The notes: generated by a model from the sequence alone, not told the origin. A DNA stretch of 64,000 bases from CAG-103 sp963627135 (GCA_963627135.1 CAVFZY010000019.1:54941-118940), one strand, 5' to 3'. Positions 8,094-16,757 are shown, counted from the first letter of the stretch. Program-made: numbers and translations.

Positions 8094-10172
8094 ATGAACG
8101 AAAAGTACAACGCATTGTTCACGCCCTGGAAGATCGGCGATGTGGAGATCAAAAACCGCATCGTGCAGTGTTCCATGGGCGGCACATCCCTGTTCGGCTG
8201 GATGGAGCCGAACCACTTCGACAAGGAAGCGGCCTACTTTCTGCTCAACCGCGCGCAGGACGGCGTGGGCCTGATCCTGCCCGGCATGCAGTGCATCCGC
8301 GACCCGCTGGGCATCCCCGGCCGCAAGTGGCTGTATCAGAACGACCTGATGTTCAAGCAGCTCAAGGAGTACATGGTCGAGTTCCATAAGACGGGCGCAA
8401 AGCTGTTCATCCAGCTCGCCGCCGGCATGGGCCGCTCCATGGCCATCAACGGCTGGATGACGAAGCTGGCTAAGAACAACGTCCTCAACAAGATCGCCAG
8501 CCCCATCGTGGACGTGCAGTACATCTGCGCCTCCGCGTCCGAGGTGCCGAACCGCTGGAAGGAGGACGTCATGTCCCGCCCGCTGACGGTCAAGGAGATC
8601 GAGGACATGGTCTACGCCTTCGGCCAGACCGCCAAGAAGCTGCGCGCCGCCGGCATCGACGGCGTCGAGATCCACGCCGTGCACGAGGGCTACCTGCTTG
8701 ACCAGTTCACCATGGCCAACTGGAACCACCGCACCGATCAGTACGGCGGCTCGTTCGAGAACCGCTTCCGCTTCCCGGTCGAGATCGTGCAGGAGATCAA
8801 GCGTCAGGCCGGCGACGACTTTCCGGTGTCGCTGCGCTACTCCGTCGTGTCCAAGACCAAGGCGTGGGGCAAGGGCGCCATGCCGTACGAGACCGACTTC
8901 GTCGAGTTCGGCCGCGACATGGCCGAATCCGAGAAGGCCGTCAAGTACCTCGAGGACGCGGGCTACGACATGTTCAACTGCGACAACGGCACCTACGACG
9001 CCTGGTACTGGGCACATCCGCCGCAGTACATGCCCGATAACTGCAACCTCGAGTACGTCGAGCACATCAAGCAGTTCACGAGCCGCCCGGTCGTCTGCGC
9101 CGGCCGTATGGATCCCGTGAAGGCCGCCGAAGAGATCGCCGCCGGCCGTCTCGACGCCGTGGCCATCGCGCGCCAGAACCTCGTTGACCACGAGTGGATC
9201 CACAAGATCCTCAGCGGCCACGAGGACGAGATCAAGCCCTGCATCCGCTGCCACAACGGCTGCTTCAACATGTCGAAGTACAAAGGCACCGCGAACCTCC
9301 AGAGCATGGACGACTCCCTGCACCTGGCCCGCTGCGCCCTGAACCCGACGACCATGCAGCACAACAAGTATAAAATCGTCCCGACCCGCAACCCGAAGAA
9401 GGTCGCCATCATCGGCGGCGGCATCGGCGGCATGGAGTGCGCGCTCGTGCTCAAGCAGCGCGGCCACAACCCGGTCATCTTTGAGAAGACCAACGAGCTC
9501 GGCGGCCTGTTCCTCACCGCGTCCGCAATGAGCTTCAAGGAAAACGACAAGGAGCTCATCCGCTGGTACCTCAATGAAGTCGCCAAGGAGGGCATCGACG
9601 TGCGCCTGAACACCGAGGTCACGGACGTGAACACCCTGCGCGGCTTTGACGAGATCATCGTCGCCAGCGGCTCCATCCCGCGCACCATGCCGTCCATCCC
9701 CGGCTTTGAGAAGACGCTCACGTTCACGGAGCTGCTCAAGGACAAGAAGGAAGTCGGCGACAAGGTCCTGTTCATCGGCGGCGGCCAGTCGTCCTGCGAA
9801 GCGGCGTATGACCTTGTCCTCCAGGGCAAACACCCCATCATCGTCGAGTACGCAAACGACCTCGTCGCAGCGCAGGCCACCTGCCTTGCCAACACCTCCT
9901 TCCTGCGCGACGCGATGGAGTACCACAAGGTCCCGACCTATCTGGAATCCACCGTCACCGAGATCACGGACACCGGCTGCACCGTCAAGAACGTCAAGAC
10001 CGGCGAGAGCACCTTCGTCGCGTGCGACAACGTGGTCAACGGCGTCGGCTTCATCCCGACTCCGGTCGGCGGTAAGGACAACAAGCAGGTCCACCGCGTG
10101 GGCGACTGCGTTGCCATCGGCAACCTGCGCACCGTCATCTGGCGCGCGTGGGATGTCTGCATGAAGCTCTGA
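8094..10172 (+). CDS. 2-enoate/2,4-dienoyl-CoA reductase family (OYE-type) flavoenzyme
   Basis: 692 residues with the three domains of the family. The FMN TIM barrel (about 1-370) includes G-V-E-I-H-A-V-H-E-G-Y-L-L-D-Q-F near 190. The [4Fe-4S] motif C-I-R-C-x3-C-(x~20)-C begins near residue 382. The FAD dinucleotide fold (G-G-G-I-G-G-M near 438) is followed by the NAD fold (G-G-G-Q-S-S near 558). Relatives reduce enoates, dienoyl-CoA esters or trimethylamine, and BaiCD/BaiH act on bile-acid intermediates. The substrate cannot be assigned. It is the last gene of the TetR-led operon, has AGAAGGAG upstream and ends at a strong terminator. Confidence 0.82.
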   Translation: MNEKYNALFTPWKIGDVEIKNRIVQCSMGGTSLFGWMEPNHFDKEAAYFLLNRAQDGVGLILPGMQCIRDPLGIPGRKWLYQNDLMFKQLKEYMVEFHKTGAKLFIQLAAGMGRSMAINGWMTKLAKNNVLNKIASPIVDVQYICASASEVPNRWKEDVMSRPLTVKEIEDMVYAFGQTAKKLRAAGIDGVEIHAVHEGYLLDQFTMANWNHRTDQYGGSFENRFRFPVEIVQEIKRQAGDDFPVSLRYSVVSKTKAWGKGAMPYETDFVEFGRDMAESEKAVKYLEDAGYDMFNCDNGTYDAWYWAHPPQYMPDNCNLEYVEHIKQFTSRPVVCAGRMDPVKAAEEIAAGRLDAVAIARQNLVDHEWIHKILSGHEDEIKPCIRCHNGCFNMSKYKGTANLQSMDDSLHLARCALNPTTMQHNKYKIVPTRNPKKVAIIGGGIGGMECALVLKQRGHNPVIFEKTNELGGLFLTASAMSFKENDKELIRWYLNEVAKEGIDVRLNTEVTDVNTLRGFDEIIVASGSIPRTMPSIPGFEKTLTFTELLKDKKEVGDKVLFIGGGQSSCEAAYDLVLQGKHPIIVEYANDLVAAQATCLANTSFLRDAMEYHKVPTYLESTVTEITDTGCTVKNVKTGESTFVACDNVVNGVGFIPTPVGGKDNKQVHRVGDCVAIGNLRTVIWRAWDVCMKL

Positions 10173-10184
10173 TCCATAAACGAG

Positions 10185-10221
10185 AATCCCTCCGGCTATG
10201 CGGTTGCCGGAGGGATTTTTT
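10185..10221 (+). terminator. Terminator of the flavoprotein operon
   Basis: AATCCCTCCGGC and GCCGGAGGGATT pair perfectly around 9 bases, followed by T-run. Confidence 0.85.
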
Positions 10222-10240
10222 CATGGCATAACGCCGCAAA

Positions 10241-10270
10241 GCGCCCCCGGAGCATCTGCTCCGGGGGCGC
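10241..10270. repeat. Perfect GC-rich hairpin between convergent genes
   Basis: GCGCCCCCGGAGCA (10241-10254) and TGCTCCGGGGGCGC (10257-10270). On the minus strand only TTT follows, so it may be a weak terminator for the phosphodiesterase gene. Confidence 0.5.
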
Positions 10271-10308
10271 CGGTTCTTTATCCGGTTTTGGATTCTGCCG
10301 CGTCCGGC

Positions 10309-11046
10309 TCACTCACCCTGCGCGCGCAGCCAGCCGCTCGCCACGCCGGGGAAGTTCGTGATAATACCCTCGCAGCCCCAGCGATACAGCTGCTCCAGAC
10401 CGGCCATATCGTTGACAGTCCAGATATTCATCTTCACGTCGTGCTCCTTGCAGTCGCGCACGTTCTCATCCGTGAGGATCTCAATCGGCGCGTGGTAGCA
10501 GGCAAAGCCCGCCTGCCGGCAGTAGTAGCCGGGGAAGCCGCCGATACTGTCCTCAAGCACGAGCGCACCGACCTCGACCGCATTGCCACTGATTTCAAGG
10601 ATCTTGCGCAGCGAAATGTGGTTGAACGACGAGAACATAACCCTCTTCTCCAAACCGTAGCGCACAATGGTCTCCCAGATCTTGCGCTCGATGTCGTGGT
10701 AGTAGATCTTGTCGGTCTTGATCTCGATATTGTGGCCGACGGACTCGCCGGAGGCCCACTCGCAATACTCGTCGAACGACGGGATGTGCTCGGGGGCGTA
10801 CTTGCCCTTGTAGCGGGCGGCGGCGTTGACCTGCTGCAGCTCGGCGAACGAGTGGTCACAGATGCGGCCGGAGCCGTCGGTCGTGCGGTCGAGCCGCTCG
10901 TCATGGATGACGACGAGGCGGCCGTCACGCGTTTCATGCACGTCCAGCTCGAGCGCGTCGCAGCCGACCTTGACTGCCTCGCGGAACGAGAGCATCGTGT
11001 TTTCGGGATAAACACCGCTGTAGCCGCGGTGTGCCATAACTTTCAT
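10309..11046 (-). CDS. Glycerophosphodiester phosphodiesterase
   Basis: 245 residues, the length of cytosolic UgpQ-type enzymes, with no signal peptide. Catalytic features are at the N-terminus: AHRGYSGVYPENT (about residues 5-17, catalytic His and Glu region), E-L-D-V-H near 33-37, V-I-H-D-E near 46-50. The C-terminal W-T-V-N and G-I-I-T-N-F-P are also typical. It hydrolyses glycerophosphodiesters to glycerol-3-phosphate and an alcohol. It begins 13 bases after the TRAP gene and is co-transcribed with it; GGGAG precedes the start. The LacI gene opposite may control both. Confidence 0.88.
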   Translation of the reverse strand: MKVMAHRGYSGVYPENTMLSFREAVKVGCDALELDVHETRDGRLVVIHDERLDRTTDGSGRICDHSFAELQQVNAAARYKGKYAPEHIPSFDEYCEWASGESVGHNIEIKTDKIYYHDIERKIWETIVRYGLEKRVMFSSFNHISLRKILEISGNAVEVGALVLEDSIGGFPGYYCRQAGFACYHAPIEILTDENVRDCKEHDVKMNIWTVNDMAGLEQLYRWGCEGIITNFPGVASGWLRAQGE

Positions 11047-11059
11047 GCCTTTGTCTCCC

Positions 11060-12601
11060 TTAATAAATGAGATTCGGTATCAGCGTCGAGATACCCGGAA
11101 TGTACGTCAGCAGCGGCAGTGCGATGAGCAGCGCGATGATAAACGGCACACATTCCTTGATAAACTCCTGCATCTTGCAGCCTGTGATCGACACACATGT
11201 AAACATCATGGAGCCGAACGGCGGGGTCAGACCGCCGATCATGATGTTGACATTGCACACGATGCCGAAGTGCACCAGGTCAATGCCGGCCGCCTTGACG
11301 ATCGGCACCATGAGCGGCGCAAGGATGATGAGCGCCGCGCCGCCCTCGAGGAACATGCCGACGATCAGCAGCACAACGTTCATGACCAGCAGTACCAGAT
11401 ACTTGTTGCTGGCAAAGCTCGACACGGCGTTGAGCAGCATGGTGGGAATGTTCTCCCAGTTGAGGTAGTAGCCGAACACGGATGCCGACACGATAATGAG
11501 CATAACGGTGGCAGTGCCGGAAATGGTCTCGCGCAGGATGGGAACAAAGTGCTCCTTTTTCAGACCCTTGTAGACAAACTTGCCCACGATCAGGCAGTAG
11601 AGCACGCCCACACCGCCGGCTTCCGTCGGCGTGAAGATGCCGAAGCGCATACCCATGATGATGCCCAGCGGGAAAAACAGCGCCCAGAAGGACTTGAGTG
11701 CCTGTCGGCCGATCTCGCCGAGCGTTGCGCGGCGGGAACGGGACGGCGTGTAGCCGCGCTTTTTGGAGATGATCGCCACGGCAATCATCAGGGACACGGC
11801 CATGAGCAGGCCGGGCAAATAGCCGGCCGCGAACAGCTGACCAACCGAGGCGCTGGCGATCAGGCCGTAAACGATGAGGTTGATCCCCGGCGGGATGATT
11901 GGCGTGACGCACGAGGATGCCGCCGTGATCGCCGCAAAAAAGCCCTTGCCGTAGCCGCGCTTTTCCATCTCAGGCACGAGCAGCTTGCACTCCATGGCAG
12001 CGTCGGCATTGGCCGAGCCGGAGCAGCCGCCCATAAGCAAGCTCAGCAGGACGTTGATCTGCGCCAGGCCACCGCGCATATGACCGGTGAGCGAGTCGGC
12101 GAAGTCCATGAGCCGCGCGCTGATGCCGCCGTAATTCATGATCGACCCGCACATGATAAAAAACGGGATCGCGAGGAACGGGAACGACTGCGTGGATGTG
12201 ATGAATTTCTGCATCAGCAGATACGGCAGCGTCGTCGTATCAATCATAGGGCCGATGAGGGCTTCAAAGTCGATGTCGTAGTCGGCAAGGTAGGAGGGAT
12301 CTTCGCAGGCAATCCAGTCGGTGCCGTTGATGACCTGCTCAATGTTGTCTTTATAAACAGCGAGCTGGCTGGAGTCGTAGCACTGGATCTCGATGGCGCC
12401 GTTGGTGCGCTCTTTGATGCGCTGAGCGACCTGCTGCATCTCAACGGTGAGCTGCTCGGTCGGAGCATAAACATGGCTGAGTTTGAGCACGAGATGGTAG
12501 TCCCCGTTACTGTTGGCATCGGCTTTATCGCCGCTGCCGCCGCAGGCGCACAGTGCAAGCACCATGACCGCGGCAAGAAGCATCGCAACAAATTTCTTCA
12601 A
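11060..12601 (-). CDS. TRAP transporter chimera: DctP N-terminus fused in frame to DctM
   Basis: 513 residues in one open frame. Residues 1-20 are a lipoprotein signal (Cys20). Residues 35-120 match the first lobe of a DctP solute-binding protein (L-K-L-S-H-V-Y-A-P, then F-x-A-L-I-G-P). From about residue 121 the sequence is a DctM large permease (QSFPFLAIPFF, G-C-S-G-S-A-N-A-D, P-I-I-P-P-G) lacking its first ~40 residues. The rest of DctP, all of DctQ and the DctM start are missing, as if an in-frame deletion joined two genes near nucleotide 12241. Known TRAP systems need intact DctP and DctQ, so normal uptake is doubtful. An assembly error is the main alternative. Confidence 0.8.
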   Translation of the reverse strand: MKKFVAMLLAAVMVLALCACGGSGDKADANSNGDYHLVLKLSHVYAPTEQLTVEMQQVAQRIKERTNGAIEIQCYDSSQLAVYKDNIEQVINGTDWIACEDPSYLADYDIDFEALIGPMIDTTTLPYLLMQKFITSTQSFPFLAIPFFIMCGSIMNYGGISARLMDFADSLTGHMRGGLAQINVLLSLLMGGCSGSANADAAMECKLLVPEMEKRGYGKGFFAAITAASSCVTPIIPPGINLIVYGLIASASVGQLFAAGYLPGLLMAVSLMIAVAIISKKRGYTPSRSRRATLGEIGRQALKSFWALFFPLGIIMGMRFGIFTPTEAGGVGVLYCLIVGKFVYKGLKKEHFVPILRETISGTATVMLIIVSASVFGYYLNWENIPTMLLNAVSSFASNKYLVLLVMNVVLLIVGMFLEGGAALIILAPLMVPIVKAAGIDLVHFGIVCNVNIMIGGLTPPFGSMMFTCVSITGCKMQEFIKECVPFIIALLIALPLLTYIPGISTLIPNLIY

Positions 12602-12715
12602 TTTCGTTCCTTTCTGCTTAAAAAATCGTTAAAGTTTTCTCCGTAATTTTAACAGCTTTCTATGAAAAATGGTAGTATTTTTGTGCGATGACGTCAATAT
12701 TAACAGAATTTTTCC

Positions 12716-12744
12716 TTGCTTTTTTTCTGTTTTCGCTATATACT
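12716..12744 (+). promoter_or_regulatory. Probable lacI promoter
   Basis: TTGCTT (12716-12721), 17-base spacer, TATACT (12739-12744) in the 254-base gap between the divergent TRAP and LacI genes. I see no convincing LacI-type operator. The only nearby inverted repeat, AACT-N5-AGTT, is weak. Confidence 0.5.
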
Positions 12745-12855
12745 CCTCTTGGAAATTGGTGAAACTGCGAAAGTTGAACCTATCTTTTTCACAGAAAAAC
12801 GCTTAATTATTCAACACAGAGGAGCGTACATCTGTGTCATCCATCGGAGGTGTCT

Positions 12856-13914
12856 ATGAGCAGCAAGCCCACCCTGCGCGACATCGCAGAGGCGACCGGC
12901 ATTTCGACCGCGAGCGTCTCCATGATCCTCAACGGCAAATCACTCGAGCGCTTTTCTTCCAAGCGCGTGGCAAGCGTGCTCGCCGAGGCGGAGCGGATCG
13001 GCTACCGCACACCGTCGGCTCGCTACTCCGGAAAGCAGGTCGCGATCATCTCGCCGTCGGTCTCGAACCCTTATCACACGACAATGATCTCCGGCATCGA
13101 CGCAGCAGCCAGCGCCGCCGGCTACCAGACCGCAATCTATAACACCTACTGGAACCCCCGTACAGAGAGTCATCTGCTCGACACGCTTGATTTTTCGCGC
13201 GTCGCCGGCATTATCTTCGCCATGACGCCGACGCAGCCGGCCAAGGCGCGCGAGCTGAGCCGACGCCTGCCCGTCGTCGCCGTTGGCGACCGTGTGGCCG
13301 ATTTCGGCATCGACACCGTAGATGTCGATAACTTCGGCGCAGCACAGCTTGTGGCCAAGCATCTCATCGGTCTCGGCCACAAGCGCATCGCCTACCTGTC
13401 CACTGCACTCAACGATCACCACATCTCCCGTATGCGCCGCGCACAGGGCCTGCAGGAGGCTTACCGCACCTGGTGCCCGGAGGGCAGTGTCACCATCTGC
13501 TCACACGTCAACACACTCGAAGCAGAGATCTCCACGCCCGACCTCGAGTACCGATCGGGCATGGAGCTGGCCTACAAATGCCTGCGCAACGACAAGATTA
13601 CCGGCATCGTCGCCATCAACGACATGGTGGCCTACGGCGTGCTCGATGCACTTGCGCGCGAGGGCTACCGCGTGCCGGAGGATTTCAGCCTCTGCGGCTT
13701 TGACAACGTCACGAGCTCGGGCTTCCAGCGCATCCAGCTCACAAGCATCGACAACTATACATTCAACCATGGTAAGAGCGCCTTCAACCTGCTGCTGGAG
13801 CGCATTGAAGGCGGGCCGAATGAGCGGGAAGATCAGCCGATCAACCGCGTGGAATACCGCAGCCGGCTCATCGTGCGCGGCAGCACCGGTAAGCCGCGCA
13901 GCACCGGCCTGTGA
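12856..13914 (+). CDS. LacI family transcriptional regulator
   Basis: 352 residues. The helix-turn-helix L-R-D-I-A-E-A-T-G-I-S-T-A-S-V-S (about residues 7-22) and hinge are typical, followed by the periplasmic-binding-like sensor (V-A-I-I-S-P-S-V-S-N-P-Y near 60-75; F-D-N-V-T-S near 285). The start is ATG 12856, five bases after GGAGG; a GTG six bases earlier overlaps that site. It probably controls the divergent TRAP/phosphodiesterase operon. The mgtC genes follow closely but may have separate roles. Confidence 0.88.
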   Translation: MSSKPTLRDIAEATGISTASVSMILNGKSLERFSSKRVASVLAEAERIGYRTPSARYSGKQVAIISPSVSNPYHTTMISGIDAAASAAGYQTAIYNTYWNPRTESHLLDTLDFSRVAGIIFAMTPTQPAKARELSRRLPVVAVGDRVADFGIDTVDVDNFGAAQLVAKHLIGLGHKRIAYLSTALNDHHISRMRRAQGLQEAYRTWCPEGSVTICSHVNTLEAEISTPDLEYRSGMELAYKCLRNDKITGIVAINDMVAYGVLDALAREGYRVPEDFSLCGFDNVTSSGFQRIQLTSIDNYTFNHGKSAFNLLLERIEGGPNEREDQPINRVEYRSRLIVRGSTGKPRSTGL

Positions 13915-13939
13915 CAAAGCCAGAAAGAGGAGCGCACCC

Positions 13940-14665
13940 ATGCCGTCCGTATTTGCATACCTGCGCCAACTGAATATCGTCACGATGATGCTGCGCATCG
14001 TGCTCGCCGTGCTCTGCGGCGGGCTGATTGGGCTCGAGCGCGAGCGGAAAAACCGCCCCGCCGGCTTCCGCACGTATATGCTCGCCGCCCTTGGCGCGAG
14101 CATGACCGTGCTGCTGAGCCTGTATCTCAACCAGATGCTTCAGGGCCCGTGGCAGGCACTGGCCGCGCGCACCGGCGCGACGACGGATGTGTCCCGCTTC
14201 GGGGCCGAGGCCGTCAAGGGTATCGGCTTTCTCGGCGCGGGCACGATCGTTGTCACCGCCCGCCAGCAGGTCAAGGGCCTGACCACGGCCGCCGGACTGT
14301 GGGCGAGCGTGTGCCTGGGGCTTGCCATCGGCGCAGGATTTTACGCCTGCGCGCTCATCAGTATGCTCTTCATGCTCGTGTGCATGTACGCGCTGCCGCC
14401 GCTCGAGCGGCGCATGACCCGCCGCACGCACCATATGAACATCAGCCTCGAGGTCGAGAGCATGGAAAAGCTCGGCTCCGTTGTCGGTCATCTGCACGCG
14501 CAGGGCGTGCGTATTTTTGACTTTTCCGTCAACCGCAGCGGTTCGGGTACGCTGCCGAGCTTTCTGTGTCAGTTCAGCGCCGTGCTGCCCGACCGGCGCG
14601 ACCACCCCGAACTGCTGGCCGAGCTGTCGGCGCTCGACGGCGTGATCCTCATCGAAGAGATCTGA
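13940..14665 (+). CDS. MgtC/SapB family membrane protein (copy 1)
   Basis: 241 residues. The N-terminal membrane half holds the MgtC hallmarks R-I-V-L-A-V-L-C-G-G-L-I-G-L-E-R-E and G-I-G-F-L-G-A-G-T-I-V, then G-L-T-T-A-A-G-L-W-A. The C-terminal ~85 residues form a cytosolic ACT-like tail. MgtC proteins inhibit F-type ATPase or support growth at low magnesium in some bacteria; the role in Clostridia is not settled. The start at 13940 follows AGAGGAG. It is 16 bases from a paralogue. Confidence 0.85.
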   Translation: MPSVFAYLRQLNIVTMMLRIVLAVLCGGLIGLERERKNRPAGFRTYMLAALGASMTVLLSLYLNQMLQGPWQALAARTGATTDVSRFGAEAVKGIGFLGAGTIVVTARQQVKGLTTAAGLWASVCLGLAIGAGFYACALISMLFMLVCMYALPPLERRMTRRTHHMNISLEVESMEKLGSVVGHLHAQGVRIFDFSVNRSGSGTLPSFLCQFSAVLPDRRDHPELLAELSALDGVILIEEI

Positions 14666-14681
14666 GAAAGGAGGCTGTGCC

Positions 14682-15386
14682 ATGCTGCATTGTTTTGACC
14701 CCATCCGCACCCTGAGCTTCTGGGCCATTCTCGTCCGGCTGACGCTGGCCGTCATCTGCGGCGGCGTGATCGGCGCCGAGCGCGAGGCGAAGCGCCGCCC
14801 CGCCGGCTTCCGCACGCACATCCTCATCTGCCTCGGCGCCGCGATCACGACACTCACGAGCCAGTATCTGCTGCTCTCCCTGCATTTGTTCACCGACGCC
14901 GCACGTCTCGGCGCGCAGGTCATCTCCGGCATTGGTTTTATCGGTGCAGGCACGATCATCGTCACGCGCGACAAGCGCGTCAAGGGCCTGACCACAGCCG
15001 CCGGGCTCTGGGCTGCGGCCATCATCGGCCTCGCCTGCGGCGCGGGCTATGTCGAGTGCGCGGTCTTTGCAACGCTCGTGGTGCTTGTGGTCGAGCTGGT
15101 GCTCATCCGGCTGGAGTTCCGGCTCACGGGCAAGAACACCGATCTCACGCTCTACATTGAGTACGCGCACGCCGTGTGCATGGAGTCCGTGCTCGCCCTG
15201 CTGCGCGAGCGCCGTGTCCAGATCGAGAATCTGGAGATCAGCCGCATTGCGGACACCGACGCCCCCGACGCGCCGCACCACTACTGTGCGCTCATCCCCA
15301 TCCACAGCAGTGCCCCGCTCCAGCCCGGCGACCTGCGCAATGAGCTGGCCGCGCTGCCGGACATTCTGGCCGTCGAGGAGATGTGA
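14682..15386 (+). CDS. MgtC/SapB family membrane protein (copy 2)
   Basis: 234 residues, a clear paralogue of the preceding gene: C-G-G-V-I-G-A-E-R-E, G-I-G-F-I-G-A-G-T-I-I-V and G-L-T-T-A-A-G-L-W-A are in the same order and places. AGAAAGGAGG precedes the ATG. The two proteins diverge most in the soluble tail, which suggests either a hetero-oligomer or two different sensing roles. The operon ends at the hairpin at 15401-15430. Confidence 0.85.
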   Translation: MLHCFDPIRTLSFWAILVRLTLAVICGGVIGAEREAKRRPAGFRTHILICLGAAITTLTSQYLLLSLHLFTDAARLGAQVISGIGFIGAGTIIVTRDKRVKGLTTAAGLWAAAIIGLACGAGYVECAVFATLVVLVVELVLIRLEFRLTGKNTDLTLYIEYAHAVCMESVLALLRERRVQIENLEISRIADTDAPDAPHHYCALIPIHSSAPLQPGDLRNELAALPDILAVEEM

Positions 15387-15400
15387 AGCGAAAACGAAGC

Positions 15401-15430
15401 AAGGGCGGACGCCGTTTGGTGTCCGCCCTT
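15401..15430. terminator. Terminator between mgtC pair and lipoprotein gene
   Basis: AAGGGCGGACGCC pairs with GGTGTCCGCCCTT (one G-T) around GTTT; short T-run only. Confidence 0.6.
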
Positions 15431-15439
15431 TCCGCATCT

Positions 15440-15850
15440 TCAATAGCCGCTGCTGACCACGTGCCAGCCGCTGCCGCGCCGCTCGAGCACGAAGGGCCAG
15501 TCGGTATAGGTCTCGCCGGCGGTCAGGCCGCTGCGCCGCCCCGGGTCGCGTGCATACACGCTCGCGAGCAGCACGATCGTGCTGCCGTCATCCTCTGCGC
15601 CCGCGCCGGCCAGCCAGCATGTCTGGTACGCCTCGTTGAACGCCAGGCGCACCATGGTGCAGCCGCTGTGCCCGCGGTGAAACGCGCGCATGGCCGCGTC
15701 CATCGCGTCTCGGATGTCCTCGCCCGAAAACCGCTCCGACGTGCCGACGACGAGCGCCACGCCCGACGTGTCGCCCCGCTGTGCGCAGCCGGTCAGTCCC
15801 GTGAGCAGCAGCGCCGTGAGCAGCAGCACCGCGATATTTCTTTTTCGCAT
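15440..15850 (-). CDS. Small lipoprotein of unknown function
   Basis: 136 residues. The N-terminus is a lipoprotein signal with lipobox L-T-G-C (Cys22), so the mature protein should be anchored to the outer face of the membrane. The body has no family I recognise: a small alpha/beta domain with D-A-M-D-A-A-M-R-A-F and a C-terminal W-P-F-V-L-E-R-R-G-S-G-W-H-V-V-S-S-G-Y, as in proteins ending in a small beta-sheet. GGGAGG precedes the start. It is 16 bases downstream of ruvX and probably co-transcribed. Confidence 0.65.
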   Translation of the reverse strand: MRKRNIAVLLLTALLLTGLTGCAQRGDTSGVALVVGTSERFSGEDIRDAMDAAMRAFHRGHSGCTMVRLAFNEAYQTCWLAGAGAEDDGSTIVLLASVYARDPGRRSGLTAGETYTDWPFVLERRGSGWHVVSSGY

Positions 15851-15866
15851 CGTCTTGCCTCCCGCC

Positions 15867-16277
15867 TCAGCGCAGCGTGCCGAGGTAGCCCTCCAGGATC
15901 AGGCTCGCTGCCACGGCATCGACCGTCTGGCGGTGCTTTTTCTCCTTGCGGCCGTTGGCGTGCAGGATGCCGTGCGCCTCGATGGAACTGCGCCGCTCGT
16001 CCCAGAGCACGACCTCAAGCCCCGTCGCGTCGGTGAGCCGCTGCGCCACAGCGCGGCTCTTTTCCGCGCGCAGGCCCTCGGTGCCGTCCATGTTTTTCGG
16101 CAGGCCGAGCACGATGCGCTCCACGCCCTCGGTGCGCACGACGTCCGCGATCGCGTCGATCGCCCGATCGAGGTTCCACTCCGTGAGCGTCCACGCCCGG
16201 CCGCACAGCGTTGCCGAAGCATCCGAGAGCGCGAGCCCGATGCGCGCGTCACCGTAATCAATGCCCAGAATTCTCAT
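15867..16277 (-). CDS. ruvX: YqgF/RuvX family putative Holliday junction resolvase / pre-16S rRNA nuclease
   Basis: 136 residues, the family length. RNase H-like active site: I-L-G-I-D-Y-G-D-A-R-I-G (residues 3-14, first Asp), V-L-G-L-P-K-N near 77-83, W-D-E-R near 107-110, and D-A-V-A-A near the C-terminus (last Asp). E. coli YqgF processes the 5' end of 16S rRNA; the resolvase role is historical. The start is ATG 16277 with AGGGAG upstream. Transcription probably comes from the promoter at 16610-16638, through a folC remnant. Confidence 0.88.
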   Translation of the reverse strand: MRILGIDYGDARIGLALSDASATLCGRAWTLTEWNLDRAIDAIADVVRTEGVERIVLGLPKNMDGTEGLRAEKSRAVAQRLTDATGLEVVLWDERRSSIEAHGILHANGRKEKKHRQTVDAVAASLILEGYLGTLR

Positions 16278-16568
16278 GGTTCTCCCTCCGCAGATGCGTG
16301 CGGATCGCGCCCGCCATATCCAGCGAGCCGGCCGCACAGATAACTTTCTCCGGCGCCGTGTGTGCCAGCGCCGGACCTGCCGCCTGCGCGGACTCCGCGC
16401 AGACCGTAACCGGTCTTCCGAATCGTCTCAGAGCTTCTCCCCGCTTCGCCGCCTGCCCGTCGAACGCGGCGAGCATAGCGTCACGCCGATGTACGCCGCC
16501 GCCGGAGCTGCGGCATGGCCACGGCACTCGACGCCCCAAATTGGTTCCACGGCCTGTTCGATCGTCAT
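16258..16568 (-). pseudogene. folC: Probable folC (folylpolyglutamate synthase) remnant
   Basis: The promoter and GGGAGG site are intact before ATG 16568. The first ~17 residues (M-T-I-E-Q-A-V-x3-W-G-V-E-C-R-G) resemble a FolC N-terminus. A shifted frame downstream, ending at 16258, has A-A-G-S-L-D-M-A-G-A-I-R, close to the FolC C-terminal motif G-S-L-Y-x-V-G-E-I-R. The ATP-binding centre (about 300 residues) is absent. This looks like an internal deletion with frame change. The end overlaps ruvX by 20 bases. Similarity is judged by eye. Confidence 0.45.
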
Positions 16569-16609
16569 CACGCCGCACCTCCCGGGTCAAAACACATCCA
16601 GATGCTACG

Positions 16610-16638
16610 ATTATACCACATTCCGCGCAGTGCGGCAA
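16610..16638 (-). promoter_or_regulatory. Promoter of folC remnant and ruvX
   Basis: On the minus strand: TTGCCG (16638-16633), 17-base spacer, TATAAT (16615-16610). Confidence 0.75.
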
Positions 16639-16647
16639 CCGGAGCAC

Positions 16648-16676
16648 TTGCTTTTTGCTTTTGCAGGGAGTAAACT
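16648..16676 (+). promoter_or_regulatory. Promoter of the AEC permease
   Basis: TTGCTT (16648-16653), 17-base spacer, TAAACT (16671-16676), back to back with the ruvX promoter. Confidence 0.55.
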
Positions 16677-16757
16677 GAAGATTAGCGCATTTTTAGCACT
16701 GATTCTCCTTTTTTTATGATTTTATAGAATCGTTCGATTTCCGGAGGTGGTGTGAAT

